DNA of 64,000 nt from Pseudomonas salomonii (GCF_900107155.1 NZ_FNOX01000001.1:372001-436000); one strand, 5' to 3'. Numbered from the stretch's first letter, positions 44,173 through 53,725 are shown. Notes: a model not told the origin generated them from the letters alone. Numbers and translations: made by a program.

Positions 44173-45075
44173 TTACAGACCCTTTTGCGCCACAGTTTGC
44201 GCGGCAACCACCAGGCACTTGGTCAACTCGGGCGACGAGAACTTGGTGAGCACCGCGTCGGCACCGGCCAGGCGGGCTTTTTCGCTGTTCATCGCGCTGT
44301 CCAAAGAGGTGTGCAGCAGCACGTAAAGCTCCTGGAAGTCCGGGGTTTCGCGCAGTGTGCGGGTGAGGGCGTAACCGTCCATTTCAGACATCTCGATGTC
44401 CGACACCACCACGTTGATCTGCTCGACCGTGCCTTGCAGCTCCAGCAGCACATCAATGGCTTCCTTGGCACTGCGCGCGGTGTGGCACGTCAGGCCGAGG
44501 TTGCGCAGGGTGTGCACCGATTGCTGCAGAGCCACCTGGCTGTCGTCCACCACCAGGATTCGCGCGTTACCGAGTACTTCGGCTTCTTCCATGGTCAAGT
44601 CGGTCGGCGCCGCTTCAACGGGGGCCGGGGCGATGCCGTGGATGACCTTTTCGATATCCAGCACCTGCACCAGGCCGCCTTCGACCTGCGTCACGCCGGT
44701 GATAAACGAGCGATTGCCGCCGGAGCCATAGGGCGGCGGGCGGATGTCGGTGGTCAGGCAGTGCACGATCTTGCTCACCGCCTGCACATGCAGGCCCTGC
44801 TTGGAACGGCTGACATCGGTGACGATCAGGCAGCCACCGTTCGGGTCTTGCAGCGGCATCTCGCCGAGGGCGCGGCTCAGGTCGATCACCGACAGCGAGG
44901 CGCCGCGCAGGGTGGCGATGCCTTTGACGTGCGGGTGCGACTCCGGCAGCTTGGTCAGCGGCGGGCAGGGGATGATTTCACTGACTTTGAGCAGGTTGAT
45001 GGCCATCAGCTTGCCGCTGCGCAAGGTAAAGAGCAGAAGCGAGAGTGAATCTGCGCGGGCTTTGGTGGTGGACAT
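44173..45075 (-). CDS. cheV: CheV, CheW-like chemotaxis coupling protein with receiver
   Basis: 300 residues. An N-terminal CheW domain (about 10-150, ending in VQVLDIEKVIHG) couples chemoreceptors to CheA. A C-terminal receiver domain has ARILVVDDSQ and phospho-acceptor D226 in VVSDIEMSEMDG. CheV adapts signalling through phosphorylation. AGAAGG precedes ATG 45075. Downstream, 45076-45169 contains no gene and then a REPIN. Confidence 0.93.
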   Translation of the reverse strand: MSTTKARADSLSLLLFTLRSGKLMAINLLKVSEIIPCPPLTKLPESHPHVKGIATLRGASLSVIDLSRALGEMPLQDPNGGCLIVTDVSRSKQGLHVQAVSKIVHCLTTDIRPPPYGSGGNRSFITGVTQVEGGLVQVLDIEKVIHGIAPAPVEAAPTDLTMEEAEVLGNARILVVDDSQVALQQSVHTLRNLGLTCHTARSAKEAIDVLLELQGTVEQINVVVSDIEMSEMDGYALTRTLRETPDFQELYVLLHTSLDSAMNSEKARLAGADAVLTKFSSPELTKCLVVAAQTVAQKGL

Positions 45076-45169
45076 AAAAACCTTCTGTGGATCAGGGAGG
45101 ACGATCTATGGAAGGTTATCGACTTGGGGGAGCCAGGCTTTAACCGGATTTTTTGTCGGGCTGGGCTTG

Positions 45170-45256
45170 TGTGGGAGCTGGCTGGCCTGCGATGCAGCCA
45201 CCTCGGTCTTCCAGTTGCATTGAGGTGATGCCATCGCAGGCAAGCCAGCTCCCACA
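45170..45256. repeat. REPIN (paired inverted REP)
   Basis: TGTGGGAGCTGGCTGGCCTG... and ...CAGGCAAGCCAGCTCCCACA in opposite orientation around about 35 bases, forming one long hairpin between cheV and the reductase gene. Confidence 0.88.
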
Positions 45257-45283
45257 CAAAAACCGTCTCATATGAGCTTGGTA

Positions 45284-46258
45284 TCAGCCCTTCCAGACCT
45301 GCGGGTTGACCAGATCCTGCGGACGCTGGCCCAGCAAGGCGCTGCGCAGGTTGTCCAGGGCGCGATTGGCCATGGCTTCACGGGTTTCATGGGTGGCCGA
45401 GCCGATATGTGGCAGGGTCACCGCATTGCTCAGCTTGAACAGCGGCGATTCGGCCAGCGGCTCCTGCTCGTACACATCCAGCCCGGCGCCACGGATTTTC
45501 TGGGTTTGCAGCGCCTCAATGAGTGCCGGTTCGTCCACCACAGGCCCACGGGAAATATTGATCAGGATCGCGCTGGATTTCATCAGCCCCAACTCACGGG
45601 TGCTGATCAAGTGGCGCGTCTTGTCGCTCAACGGCACCACCAGGCAGACGAAATCCGCTTCGGCCAGCAGTTGGTCCAGGCTGCGAAACTGCGCGCCCAG
45701 CTCCTGCTCCAGTTGGGCCTTACGGCTGTTGCCGCTGTACAAAATCGGCATATTGAAGCCCAGGCGCCCACGCCGGGCCACGGCTGCGCCGATATTGCCC
45801 ATGCCGACGATGCCGAGGGTCTTGCCGTGTACATCGCAGCCAAACAGCGGCGCGCCAACACTGGCTTTCCACTGGCCGGCCTTGGTCCAGGCATCCAGCT
45901 CGGCCACGCGGCGGGCACTGCTCATCAGCAGGGCGAAGGCCAGGTCGGCGGTGCTTTCGGTGAGCACGTCGGGGGTGTTGGTGAGCATGATCCCGCGCTC
46001 ATTGAAGTACGGCACGTCGTAGTTGTCGTAGCCCACCGACACGCTGGACACCACTTCCAGCTTGCTCGCGCCTTCGAGCTGCGCACGCCCCAGCTTGCGG
46101 CCTACGCCGATCAGGCCATGGGCGTGGGGCAGGGCTTCATTGAATTGAGCGTTGAGGTCACCCAGCTTGGGGTTCGGCGCGATCACCTCGAAATCCTGTT
46201 GCAGGCGTTCGATCATTTCCGGGGTGACGCGGCTGAAGGCGAGGACAGTCTTTTTCAT
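45284..46258 (-). CDS. ghrB: 2-ketogluconate / glyoxylate-hydroxypyruvate reductase (GhrB/TkrA-like)
   Basis: A 324-residue D-2-hydroxyacid dehydrogenase. NAD(P) Rossmann motif VGMGNIGAAVARR (about 151-163). Substrate-binding SVSVGYDNYD. Catalytic arginine in NISRGPVVDE, glutamate in DVYEQEPL, and histidine in LPHIGSAT. The sequence agrees closely with what I recall of pseudomonad TkrA/GhrB, which reduces 2-ketogluconate, glyoxylate and hydroxypyruvate. MKKTVLAF at 46258 is the family's N-terminus. A start five residues upstream is possible. A GACAATTGTC palindrome lies at 46313-46322 upstream. Confidence 0.9.
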   Translation of the reverse strand: MKKTVLAFSRVTPEMIERLQQDFEVIAPNPKLGDLNAQFNEALPHAHGLIGVGRKLGRAQLEGASKLEVVSSVSVGYDNYDVPYFNERGIMLTNTPDVLTESTADLAFALLMSSARRVAELDAWTKAGQWKASVGAPLFGCDVHGKTLGIVGMGNIGAAVARRGRLGFNMPILYSGNSRKAQLEQELGAQFRSLDQLLAEADFVCLVVPLSDKTRHLISTRELGLMKSSAILINISRGPVVDEPALIEALQTQKIRGAGLDVYEQEPLAESPLFKLSNAVTLPHIGSATHETREAMANRALDNLRSALLGQRPQDLVNPQVWKG

Positions 46259-46375
46259 TGCAGGCGGGCTCATCGACTACGGGAGAATGGTAAGCACGCT
46301 AACATTCCTGCCGACAATTGTCAGGACACCGCCGACCCCATGTGCCCACAGTTGATCTGTGTTGCCAGGTATAAA

Positions 46376-47344
46376 TCAGTTCGCCAGGCGCGTGCCGCCG
46401 AGGCTGCCGCTCAACTCGTACGCCACCAACTCTGCCTGATGCGCCGCCAGAATCTCCGGCAACGAACCGCGCAGGTATTCCACCCAGGTCTTGATCTTCG
46501 CATCCAGGTACTGACGCGACGGGTAGATGGCGTACAGGTTCAGTTCCTGCGAGCGATAGGTGGGCATTACCCGGACCAGCGAGCCGTTGCGCAGGCCTTC
46601 GATGGCGGCGTACACCGGCAGCAGGCCGACGCCCATGCCGCTGGTGATCGCGGTTTTCATCGCATCGGCCGAGTTGACCAGGAACGGCGAGGTGTTGATC
46701 GCCACGCTTTCCTGGCCTTCGGGGCCATTGAAAGTCCATTTATCCAGCTGCACCACCGGGCTGACCAGGCGCAGGCAGGCGTGGTTGAGCAAGTCCTGAG
46801 GCCGCTGCGCGCAGCCTTTGGCCTTGACGTAATCCGGCGAGGCACAGGCGATGCTGTAGGTGATACCCAGGCGCTGGGATACAAAACCCGAGTCCGGCAG
46901 CTCGCTGGCCAGCACGATGGACACGTCGTAACCCTCGTCGAGCAGGTCCGGCACGCGGTTGGCCAGGGTCAGGTCGAAGGTCACGTCGGGGTGGGTGCGC
47001 CGGTAACGGGCAATGGCATCAATCACGAAATGCTGGCCGATGCCGGTCATGGTGTGCACTTTCAACTGCCCGGCGGGGCGCGCGTGGGCGTCGCTGGCTT
47101 CCGCTTCGGCTTCCTCGACGTAGGCGAGGATCTGCTCGCAACGCAGCAAGTAGCGCTTGCCGGCCTCGGTCAGCGCGATGCGGCGAGTGGTGCGGTTGAG
47201 CAAGCGGGTTTGCAGATGGGCCTCAAGGTTGGAGACCGCGCGCGAGACGTTGGCGGTGGTGGTGTCCAGTTGCACGGCGGCGGCGGTGAAGCTGCCGGCC
47301 TCGGCCACGCAACTGAAGGCGCGCATGTTTTGCAAAGTGTCCAT
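46376..47344 (-). CDS. LysR-family transcriptional regulator
   Basis: 322 residues. N-terminal helix-turn-helix (about 1-60, MRAFSCVAEAGSFTAAAVQL then TTANVSRAVSNLEAHL), linker helix, and a LysR substrate domain (about 90-300). It belongs to the DhcR/AaeR-like group by sequence feel. It is divergent from the NodT-FUSC-DUF1656-HlyD operon, the same arrangement as aaeR beside aaeXAB, so it is likely the regulator of that efflux operon, with an aromatic acid or similar inducer (inference). Confidence 0.9.
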   Translation of the reverse strand: MDTLQNMRAFSCVAEAGSFTAAAVQLDTTTANVSRAVSNLEAHLQTRLLNRTTRRIALTEAGKRYLLRCEQILAYVEEAEAEASDAHARPAGQLKVHTMTGIGQHFVIDAIARYRRTHPDVTFDLTLANRVPDLLDEGYDVSIVLASELPDSGFVSQRLGITYSIACASPDYVKAKGCAQRPQDLLNHACLRLVSPVVQLDKWTFNGPEGQESVAINTSPFLVNSADAMKTAITSGMGVGLLPVYAAIEGLRNGSLVRVMPTYRSQELNLYAIYPSRQYLDAKIKTWVEYLRGSLPEILAAHQAELVAYELSGSLGGTRLAN

Positions 47345-47526
47345 GGAGTGTTCTCAAGGGAGATAGCAAATTGTGACAGAAAGTTACGCCGTCCAGTGAT
47401 CCCTACCAACGGATTATCGCCTGAACGGTAACAAAGATTCACAGGAATGCCAGCTTATCGTTCCCCATGGCGCCCCCTAGAATTGCGCCACCTTCCCCGC
47501 CTCACCACCTCAGGAATTCGTTCGCC

Positions 47527-49062
47527 GTGCCGCGTCGCATCAGCAGAGAGCTGAAGGCTCTCATCAACAGAGCGCTGAAGGCTCTCAGTGTTTTGGCCTT
47601 ATCGTTAGCAATCAGCGGCTGCATCGGAACCGGAGGAATCGCCCCCCAAGGCCAGGCCCTCGACGACAATCACTTGGCTACCGACCAAGCGATCCAGAGC
47701 GCCGCCCAGGACGCCCATTGGCCCACCACACAATGGTGGCAAGCCTATGGCGACGCGCAGCTCAACCGCTGGGTCGACCTCGCCACGCAAAACAGCCCGA
47801 GCATGGCCATGGCCGCCGCGCGGGTGCGGGAAGCGCGGGCCATGGCAGGGATTGCCGAGTCGGCCGAGTCGCTGCAGGTCAACAGTGACACCACCCTCAA
47901 GCGTCACAGCTGGCCGAAAGATCAGTTCTACGGGCCGGGAGCCTTGAGCGGTGCCAATACCTGGGACAACACCTCGTCCCTGGGCCTGAGCTACGCCCTC
48001 GACCTGTGGGGCCGCGAAAGCAATGCCAGCGAACGCGCCGTGGACCTTGCGCACATGAGCGCCGCCGAAGCGCGTCAGGCCCAGCTCGAATTGCAGAACA
48101 ATGTGGTACGCGCCTATATCCAGCTGTCGTTGCACTTCGCCAACCGCGATATCGTCGCCGCCACCCTGGCCCAGCAACAGCAGATTCTCGACCTGGCCAA
48201 CAAGCGCCTGAATGCCGGGATCGGCACGCATTTCGACGTCAGCCAGGCCGAAACGCCGCTGCCGGAAACCCATCGCCAGCTCGATGCCCTCGACGAAGAC
48301 ATCGCCCTGAGCCGCAACCAACTCGCGGCATTGGCCGGCAAAGGCCCAGGCCAAGGCGCGCAACTGCAACGCCCGAGTTTGTCCCTGGCCGCGCCGCTGA
48401 AGCTGCCCTCAAGCCTGCCCGCGCAATTGCTCGGCCAACGCCCGGATGTGGTCGCCAGCCGCTGGCAGGTCGCCGCCCAGGCACGCGGCATCGATGTGGC
48501 GCATGCCGGTTTCTACCCCAACGTCGATCTGGTCGGCAGCCTCGGCTATATGGCCACCGGCGGTACGATGCTGGGGTTTCTCAGCGGGCAGAAATTCAAC
48601 TACACCGTGGGCCCGGCGATCAGCTTGCCGATCTTCGACGGCGGTCGTTTGCGCGGGCAATTGGGCCAAGCCAGCGCCGGGTATGACATCGCCGTGGCCA
48701 AGTACAACCAGACGCTGGTCAACGCGCTCAAGGGCATCAGCGACCAGTTGATCCGCCGCGAATCCATGGACAAGCAAGCCACCTTTGCCGCGCAGTCGGT
48801 GGCCTCTGCGCAGAAAACCTACGACATCGCCATGATCGCTTACCAGCGCGGCCTCACCGATTACCTCAATGTGCTCAACGCCCAGACCTTGTTGTTCCGC
48901 CAGCAACAGGTCGAGCAACAGGTGCAGGCCGCGCGCCTGAGTGCCCATGCCGAGCTGGTTACGGCATTGGGTGGCGGGCTCGGCGCCGGCGACGACGTAC
49001 CACAGGACGCCAAGACACTTCCCGGCAAAACCCCGGCGGCGCTCGCCGTGTTCGATCACTGA
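47527..49062 (+). CDS. NodT-family outer-membrane efflux lipoprotein
   Basis: A 511-residue TolC-like outer-membrane factor. A signal peptide with lipobox AISGC is followed by two outer-membrane-efflux repeats (VDLATQNSPSMAMAAARVREA near 90 and GLTDYLNVLNAQTLLF near 445). It forms the exit channel of the tripartite aae-like pump whose other parts follow in the same operon. GTG 47527 is chosen, with CAGGAA about ten bases upstream. The first 20 codons of the longer form are proline-rich and unlike a signal. The region before the lipobox encodes LKAL twice from a duplicated 19-base hairpin sequence. Confidence 0.9.
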   Translation: MPRRISRELKALINRALKALSVLALSLAISGCIGTGGIAPQGQALDDNHLATDQAIQSAAQDAHWPTTQWWQAYGDAQLNRWVDLATQNSPSMAMAAARVREARAMAGIAESAESLQVNSDTTLKRHSWPKDQFYGPGALSGANTWDNTSSLGLSYALDLWGRESNASERAVDLAHMSAAEARQAQLELQNNVVRAYIQLSLHFANRDIVAATLAQQQQILDLANKRLNAGIGTHFDVSQAETPLPETHRQLDALDEDIALSRNQLAALAGKGPGQGAQLQRPSLSLAAPLKLPSSLPAQLLGQRPDVVASRWQVAAQARGIDVAHAGFYPNVDLVGSLGYMATGGTMLGFLSGQKFNYTVGPAISLPIFDGGRLRGQLGQASAGYDIAVAKYNQTLVNALKGISDQLIRRESMDKQATFAAQSVASAQKTYDIAMIAYQRGLTDYLNVLNAQTLLFRQQQVEQQVQAARLSAHAELVTALGGGLGAGDDVPQDAKTLPGKTPAALAVFDH

Positions 49063-49072
49063 GTAGATTGCA

Positions 49073-51250
49073 ATGACTCCCTTGCCTGCACCGCTGCGCT
49101 GGTTGCACGCCCTTGAGTGGCGCCGTGGTTTTTTCGACTGGGCACGCAGTGATGGCGTGACCTGGGTGTATATCTTCAAGGTGCTGATCGCCGCATTCCT
49201 CACGCTATGGTTGGCCATGCGCCTGGAGTTGCCGCAACCGCGCACGGCGATGATCACCGTGTTTATCGTGATGCAACCGCAGAGCGGCCAGGTGTTTGCC
49301 AAGAGTTTCTATCGCTTCCTCGGCACCTTGGCGGGCTCGACGGTGATGGTCTTGTTGATTGCCTTGTTTGCGCAGAACACCGAGTTGTTCCTCGGCGCAT
49401 TGGCGATCTGGGTGGGTATCTGCACGGCGGGTGCCACGCGTAATCGCAACTTTCGCGCCTATGGGTTTGTGCTGGCCGGCTATACGGCGGCGATGGTGGG
49501 TTTGCCGGCGCTGGCGAACCCGGACGGCGCGTTCATGGCGGCGGTCTGGCGGGTGTTGGAAATTTCCCTGGGGATTATCTGCTCCACCGTGGTCAGCGCC
49601 GCGATCCTGCCGCAAACCTCCAGCGCGGCGATGCGCAACGCCTTGTATCAGCGTTTTGGCGTATTTGCGCTGTTCGTCACCGATGGCCTGCGTGGGCGCA
49701 GCCAGCGTGAAGGTTTCGAGGCCAGCAACGTGCGCTTTATCGCTGAAGCGGTGGGCCTGGAAGGGCTGCGCAGTGTCACCGTGTTCGAAGACCCGCACAT
49801 GCGTCGGCGCAATGGTCGGCTCAGCCGCCTCAACAGCGAATTCATGAGCATCACCACGCGTTTCAACGCCCTGCACCAGTTGCTCGAACGGTTGCGTACC
49901 GATGCGGCCGATCACGTGGTTGCGGCGATCAAGCCTGGCCTGCAGGACCTTGCCGAAGTGCTCGACGGCTTCTCCGGCCGGGCACTTACCAGCCCCGACG
50001 CCGCACGGCTGGCCAACCAGCTCAGCGCCTACAAGGACGGCCTGCCCGCCAAGGTGCGTGCTCTGCGTGCGGCCTTTCAAGAGGGCAACCCGAGCGAAGC
50101 CGAGCAGCTGGATTTTCATACCGCCTATGAGCTGCTTTATCGCTTTGTCGATGACTTGCACAACTACGCGCTGACCCACGCATCCCTGGCCGAACACAGC
50201 CATGAACGCGAACAGTGGAACGAGACCTTTATCCCCAAGACCAACTGGCTGGCCTGCGCGGCTTCGGGGATTCGAGCATCGTTCATCCTCGTCGTGCTGG
50301 GCAGCTACTGGGTGGCCACCGCCTGGCCCAGCGGCGCAACCATGACCCTGATTGCCGCCGCCACGGTCGGTCTGTCCGCCGCCACGCCCAACCCCAAGCG
50401 CATGGCGTTCCAGATGGCCTGCGGCACCTTGATCGGCGCACTGGTGGGCTTTGTCGAAATGTTCTTCGTGTTCCCCTGGATCGACGGCTTCCCGCTGCTG
50501 TGCGTGATGCTCGCGCCGGTGATCATCTTCGGCGCGTTCCTGGCCTCACGCCCGCAATATGCCGGCGTGGGCGTCGGCCTGTTGATCTTCTTCAGCACCG
50601 GCTCGGTGCCGGACAACCTCACGGTCTACAACCCTTACACCTTTATCAACGACTACATCGCCATGATCATCGGCATGCTGGTGTGCGCGGCGGCGGGGGC
50701 GATTATCCTGCCGCCCAACAGCCGCTGGTTGTGGCGCCGCTTGGAGCAGGACCTGCGCGAGCAAGTGGTGTACGCGATCAGCGGCAAGCTCAAGGGCCTG
50801 GCCTCGAGTTTTGAAAGCCGCACCCGCGATTTGCTGCACCAGGCCTACGGCCTCGCCGCCGGCCAGCCGCACGTGCAGCGCGACCTGCTGCGCTGGATGT
50901 TCGTGGTGCTGGAGGTCGGCCACGCAATCATCGAGCTGCGCAAGGAACAGGCGATTTTGCCGGTGCACCCGGCGTATGCCGAATCCCAGCCATGGCGCCA
51001 GGCGATCCGCGTGATGGGCCGCTCACTGGTGCGGTTGTTCCTGCAACCCAGCGCAAGCAACCTGGAGCGTGGCCTGGTCGCCGTCGACCACGCGATCAGC
51101 CGCGTGCAGGCCACCGACGAACCCTTCGCCCCGCACTTCGACACCTCGGCCCTGCGCCGGGTCAAAAGCTACCTGCACTTTATCCGCACCTCGTTGCTCG
51201 ACCCGCAATCGCCACTGGCGGCCCTGAAAGGAGCCCCGCATGCCCCGTGA
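49073..51250 (+). CDS. FUSC-family inner-membrane efflux protein (AaeB-like)
   Basis: A 725-residue aromatic-acid-exporter-type transporter. It has two sets of hydrophobic helices (about 28-170 and 385-545), each followed by a long cytoplasmic region, which is the FUSC/AaeB plan. AaeB exports p-hydroxybenzoate and related aromatic acids in E. coli. The substrate here is not known. ATG 49073 lies 10 bases after the NodT gene. The 3' end overlaps the DUF1656 gene by 11 bases. Confidence 0.9.
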   Translation: MTPLPAPLRWLHALEWRRGFFDWARSDGVTWVYIFKVLIAAFLTLWLAMRLELPQPRTAMITVFIVMQPQSGQVFAKSFYRFLGTLAGSTVMVLLIALFAQNTELFLGALAIWVGICTAGATRNRNFRAYGFVLAGYTAAMVGLPALANPDGAFMAAVWRVLEISLGIICSTVVSAAILPQTSSAAMRNALYQRFGVFALFVTDGLRGRSQREGFEASNVRFIAEAVGLEGLRSVTVFEDPHMRRRNGRLSRLNSEFMSITTRFNALHQLLERLRTDAADHVVAAIKPGLQDLAEVLDGFSGRALTSPDAARLANQLSAYKDGLPAKVRALRAAFQEGNPSEAEQLDFHTAYELLYRFVDDLHNYALTHASLAEHSHEREQWNETFIPKTNWLACAASGIRASFILVVLGSYWVATAWPSGATMTLIAAATVGLSAATPNPKRMAFQMACGTLIGALVGFVEMFFVFPWIDGFPLLCVMLAPVIIFGAFLASRPQYAGVGVGLLIFFSTGSVPDNLTVYNPYTFINDYIAMIIGMLVCAAAGAIILPPNSRWLWRRLEQDLREQVVYAISGKLKGLASSFESRTRDLLHQAYGLAAGQPHVQRDLLRWMFVVLEVGHAIIELRKEQAILPVHPAYAESQPWRQAIRVMGRSLVRLFLQPSASNLERGLVAVDHAISRVQATDEPFAPHFDTSALRRVKSYLHFIRTSLLDPQSPLAALKGAPHAP

Positions 51251-51440
51251 AATCGCGTTCCACGGCCTGTATATGCCGACCATGACCCTGATGTTTTTGA
51301 TTGCGGCCGTGCTGGCCTGGGCGCTGGACCGCTTCCTGGCCGGGTTCGACCTGTACCGTTTTTTCTGGCACCCGGCGTTGTTGCGCCTGAGCCTGTTCGT
51401 TTGCCTGTTCGGCGCCCTGGCGCTGAGCGTCTACCGTTGA
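51240..51440 (+). CDS. DUF1656 small membrane protein (AaeX-like)
   Basis: 66 residues with two membrane helices (about 10-30 and 45-64) and the family N-terminus PREIAFHGLYMPTM. In aae operons this small protein always lies between the FUSC and HlyD genes. Its role is unknown, probably in assembling the pump. AAAGGAG sits just upstream of ATG 51240, inside the end of the FUSC gene. Confidence 0.9.
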   Translation: MPREIAFHGLYMPTMTLMFLIAAVLAWALDRFLAGFDLYRFFWHPALLRLSLFVCLFGALALSVYR

Positions 51441-51450
51441 GAATGCCCCG

Positions 51451-52308
51451 ATGAAAAAGTTTTTCAGCCTGCTCGCGACCTTGCTGGTACTGGCTTTGGC
51501 TATCTGGATTGGCCGCACGCTGTGGGTGCATTACATGCAAACGCCCTGGACCCGCGACGGCCGCGTGCGCGCCGACATTATCAATGTGGCGGCGGACGTC
51601 ACGGGTGAAGTGGTCGACGTGCCGGTGCGTGATAACCAGCTGGTGAAAAAGGGCGACCTGCTGATGCAGATCGACCCTGAGCACTACCGCATCGCAGTCA
51701 AGCAGGCGCAGTCGTTGGTGGCTTCGCGCAAAGCTACCTGGGAGATGCGCAAGGTCAACGCCCATCGCCGTGCCGACCTGGATGCGCTGGTGATCTCCAG
51801 GGAAAACCGCGACGACGCCAGCAACATCGCCGACTCGGCCCTGGCCGATTACCAGCACGCGCTGGCGCAGCTGGAAGCCGCCGAGCTGAACTTGAAACGC
51901 ACGCAAGTGGTGGCAGCAGTGGACGGCTACGTCACCAACCTCAATGTGCATCGCGGCGACTACGCGCGAATCGGCGAGGCGAAAATGGCCGTGGTGGATA
52001 TGAACTCGTTCTGGGTTTACGGCTTCTTCGAAGAAACCAAGCTGCCCCATGTGAAGGTGGGCGACAAAGCCGACATGCAACTGATGAGCGGCGAAACCTT
52101 AAAGGGCCATGTGGAAAGCATCTCGCGGGGTATCTACGACCGCGACAACCCCGAGAGCCGTGAGCTGATCGCCGATGTGAACCCGACCTTCAACTGGGTG
52201 CGCCTGGCCCAGCGCGTGCCGGTGCGGATTCATATTGATCAGGTGCCGGACGGGGTGTTGTTGGCGGCGGGCATCACTTGCACCGTGATTGTCGATCGCG
52301 ACCTTTGA
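51451..52308 (+). CDS. HlyD-family membrane-fusion protein (AaeA-like)
   Basis: 285 residues. Membrane anchor at about 4-24, lipoyl half-motifs VAADVTGEVVDVPVRDNQLV and VVAAVDGYVTNLNVHRGD around a short helical hairpin, then a beta-barrel domain. It completes the tripartite pump with the FUSC transporter and the NodT channel. ATG 51451 lies 10 bases after the DUF1656 gene. It is the last gene of the operon and is convergent with the delta-60 protein gene. Confidence 0.92.
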   Translation: MKKFFSLLATLLVLALAIWIGRTLWVHYMQTPWTRDGRVRADIINVAADVTGEVVDVPVRDNQLVKKGDLLMQIDPEHYRIAVKQAQSLVASRKATWEMRKVNAHRRADLDALVISRENRDDASNIADSALADYQHALAQLEAAELNLKRTQVVAAVDGYVTNLNVHRGDYARIGEAKMAVVDMNSFWVYGFFEETKLPHVKVGDKADMQLMSGETLKGHVESISRGIYDRDNPESRELIADVNPTFNWVRLAQRVPVRIHIDQVPDGVLLAAGITCTVIVDRDL

Positions 52309-52326
52309 GTCTCCTTGATATTCAAA

Positions 52327-53622
52327 CTATCCAAAGAAACACTGCAGAGACCCCATACCCTCTGGGTTCACACCGACTATGTTGGCACCGATGAGGATTC
52401 TCTGTTCGCCTAGCTCGGCTAGCAGCACGGGGTTGTTCCTGACTGGGGAATCCAAGTCGTTATAGCCTTGGTTGTTAAAGGCCGGATCCGGTGCGCCGCC
52501 GGCGTTGAATTTGGCCACGTAGATCATGTTGCCTGATGAGGCTGTGACAAGGTCGCCTGCGCCGGTATTCATGATGGTGTACCAGCCATTGTCGTAAGCG
52601 CTATTGAATTGACTGACCAAGGGGTTGCCTTGATTGAACAATTGATGCGGTGCGCCATTGGGGGTAATGGCGCACAGTAACCCGCTTGTAGCTTCGACAT
52701 AGTTCATGCCGACTTGGCCGGCGCCTACAAGACTGCGGTCTGCGCGCTCGGTGAGGTCGTTGAAGGTGGTGTGGTCGGTAATGCCCTGCACCCGGAAGAC
52801 ACCTGGGTTTTGCGGATCACCAAAGGTTTTGTCCAACGTGCCGTCGTGGTTGAGTCGGGCGAACATTGCGGAATGGAGTGTAGGGGTGAATCGGGCATGG
52901 CCGGCAATAACGATTTTATGGTCGTCGCCCTGGCTGATACAGGCGTTAACGGTAGTCGCGGCAGCGGTGTTCTCCAGTTTGAAGTCCAGTCTGCCATTGC
53001 CGTTCAAATCTGCGTCCAATTCACCATTGGGTTTCAAGCGAAATACGGTGCCCACTGTCGAGTACGAATTGTGGCGCTTGGAGTAGTTGGCGGTGATCAG
53101 AATGTGTCCATCATTCTGTACGTGCACGGTCGTCGAGTCTTCCGTCAGCCCTTCGTCCTGATGGGTGAGTAGAGTGCACATGCCTTGATTGGCAAAAGTT
53201 GTGTCAAATGCACCGTTGCTTTCGAAGCGCGCAACGACTATGTCTGCCCAACCATTGCCTTTGTCACGCCATGTCCAGCCCAGCATCAGGATTTTCCCGT
53301 CGGGCTGAACTGTCAGCCTCGAACCTCCGGCTGGCACAGAGGGGGCGAAGTTACCGGTGACCAAGCCATCCTTGCCAAACGCTTTATCAAGTTTGCCGTT
53401 GGCGTCTAAGCGGCCTAAGCCAAATATGTTATTGAGGCCGTGTTGAAAAAAGTTGGCACAGAACAGAATGTTGCCTTCTTTATCGGTCGTCAGCCCCTTG
53501 AAGAGCTGCAACACGACCAGTTCAGGATGCCCGGCCAGAATCTCATGTAATGTGATTTCTCCTTTTACGCCAAAGCTTGGGTCATGAGTGCCGGACTGTG
53601 AAGGGGCGTTGGCCGCGTTCAT
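52327..53622 (-). CDS. delta-60 repeat protein
   Basis: 431 residues made almost entirely of delta-60 repeats (TIGR02608-like): D.tFG..G..., then VQPDGKILMLG, then R....G.lD..FG, repeated about six times from residue 14 onward. Repeats of this type are predicted to form a beta-propeller. Function unknown. There is no signal peptide, although many such proteins are exported. Base use is less GC-rich than in the neighbouring core genes, which hints at transfer. A 16-bp palindrome and TATAAA lie upstream. Confidence 0.85.
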   Translation of the reverse strand: MNAANAPSQSGTHDPSFGVKGEITLHEILAGHPELVVLQLFKGLTTDKEGNILFCANFFQHGLNNIFGLGRLDANGKLDKAFGKDGLVTGNFAPSVPAGGSRLTVQPDGKILMLGWTWRDKGNGWADIVVARFESNGAFDTTFANQGMCTLLTHQDEGLTEDSTTVHVQNDGHILITANYSKRHNSYSTVGTVFRLKPNGELDADLNGNGRLDFKLENTAAATTVNACISQGDDHKIVIAGHARFTPTLHSAMFARLNHDGTLDKTFGDPQNPGVFRVQGITDHTTFNDLTERADRSLVGAGQVGMNYVEATSGLLCAITPNGAPHQLFNQGNPLVSQFNSAYDNGWYTIMNTGAGDLVTASSGNMIYVAKFNAGGAPDPAFNNQGYNDLDSPVRNNPVLLAELGEQRILIGANIVGVNPEGMGSLQCFFG

Positions 53623-53725
53623 GCTGGTATGCCTTTATCGGTTAGCGGGGCGCTGCCATGCCGGCACGGGACGTTTATAGCCGAAGCAACAGTCTGAGTC
53701 TGTTCTTGGAGGAATACCTCGTCTA

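Noticed and set aside
45170..45256. REP copies as a possible CRISPR array
   Set aside because: Repeats are inverted pairs, dispersed, and lack regular spacers or cas genes.
46313..46322. GACAATTGTC palindrome upstream of ghrB as an operator
   Set aside because: A 10-bp palindrome with asymmetric flanks is too short to claim; it is noted in the ghrB entry only.
45272..47431. Very long plus-strand open frame (719 codons) opposite the reductase and LysR genes
   Set aside because: It is antisense to two clear genes, has no recognisable domain, and reflects the high third-position GC of the coding strand.
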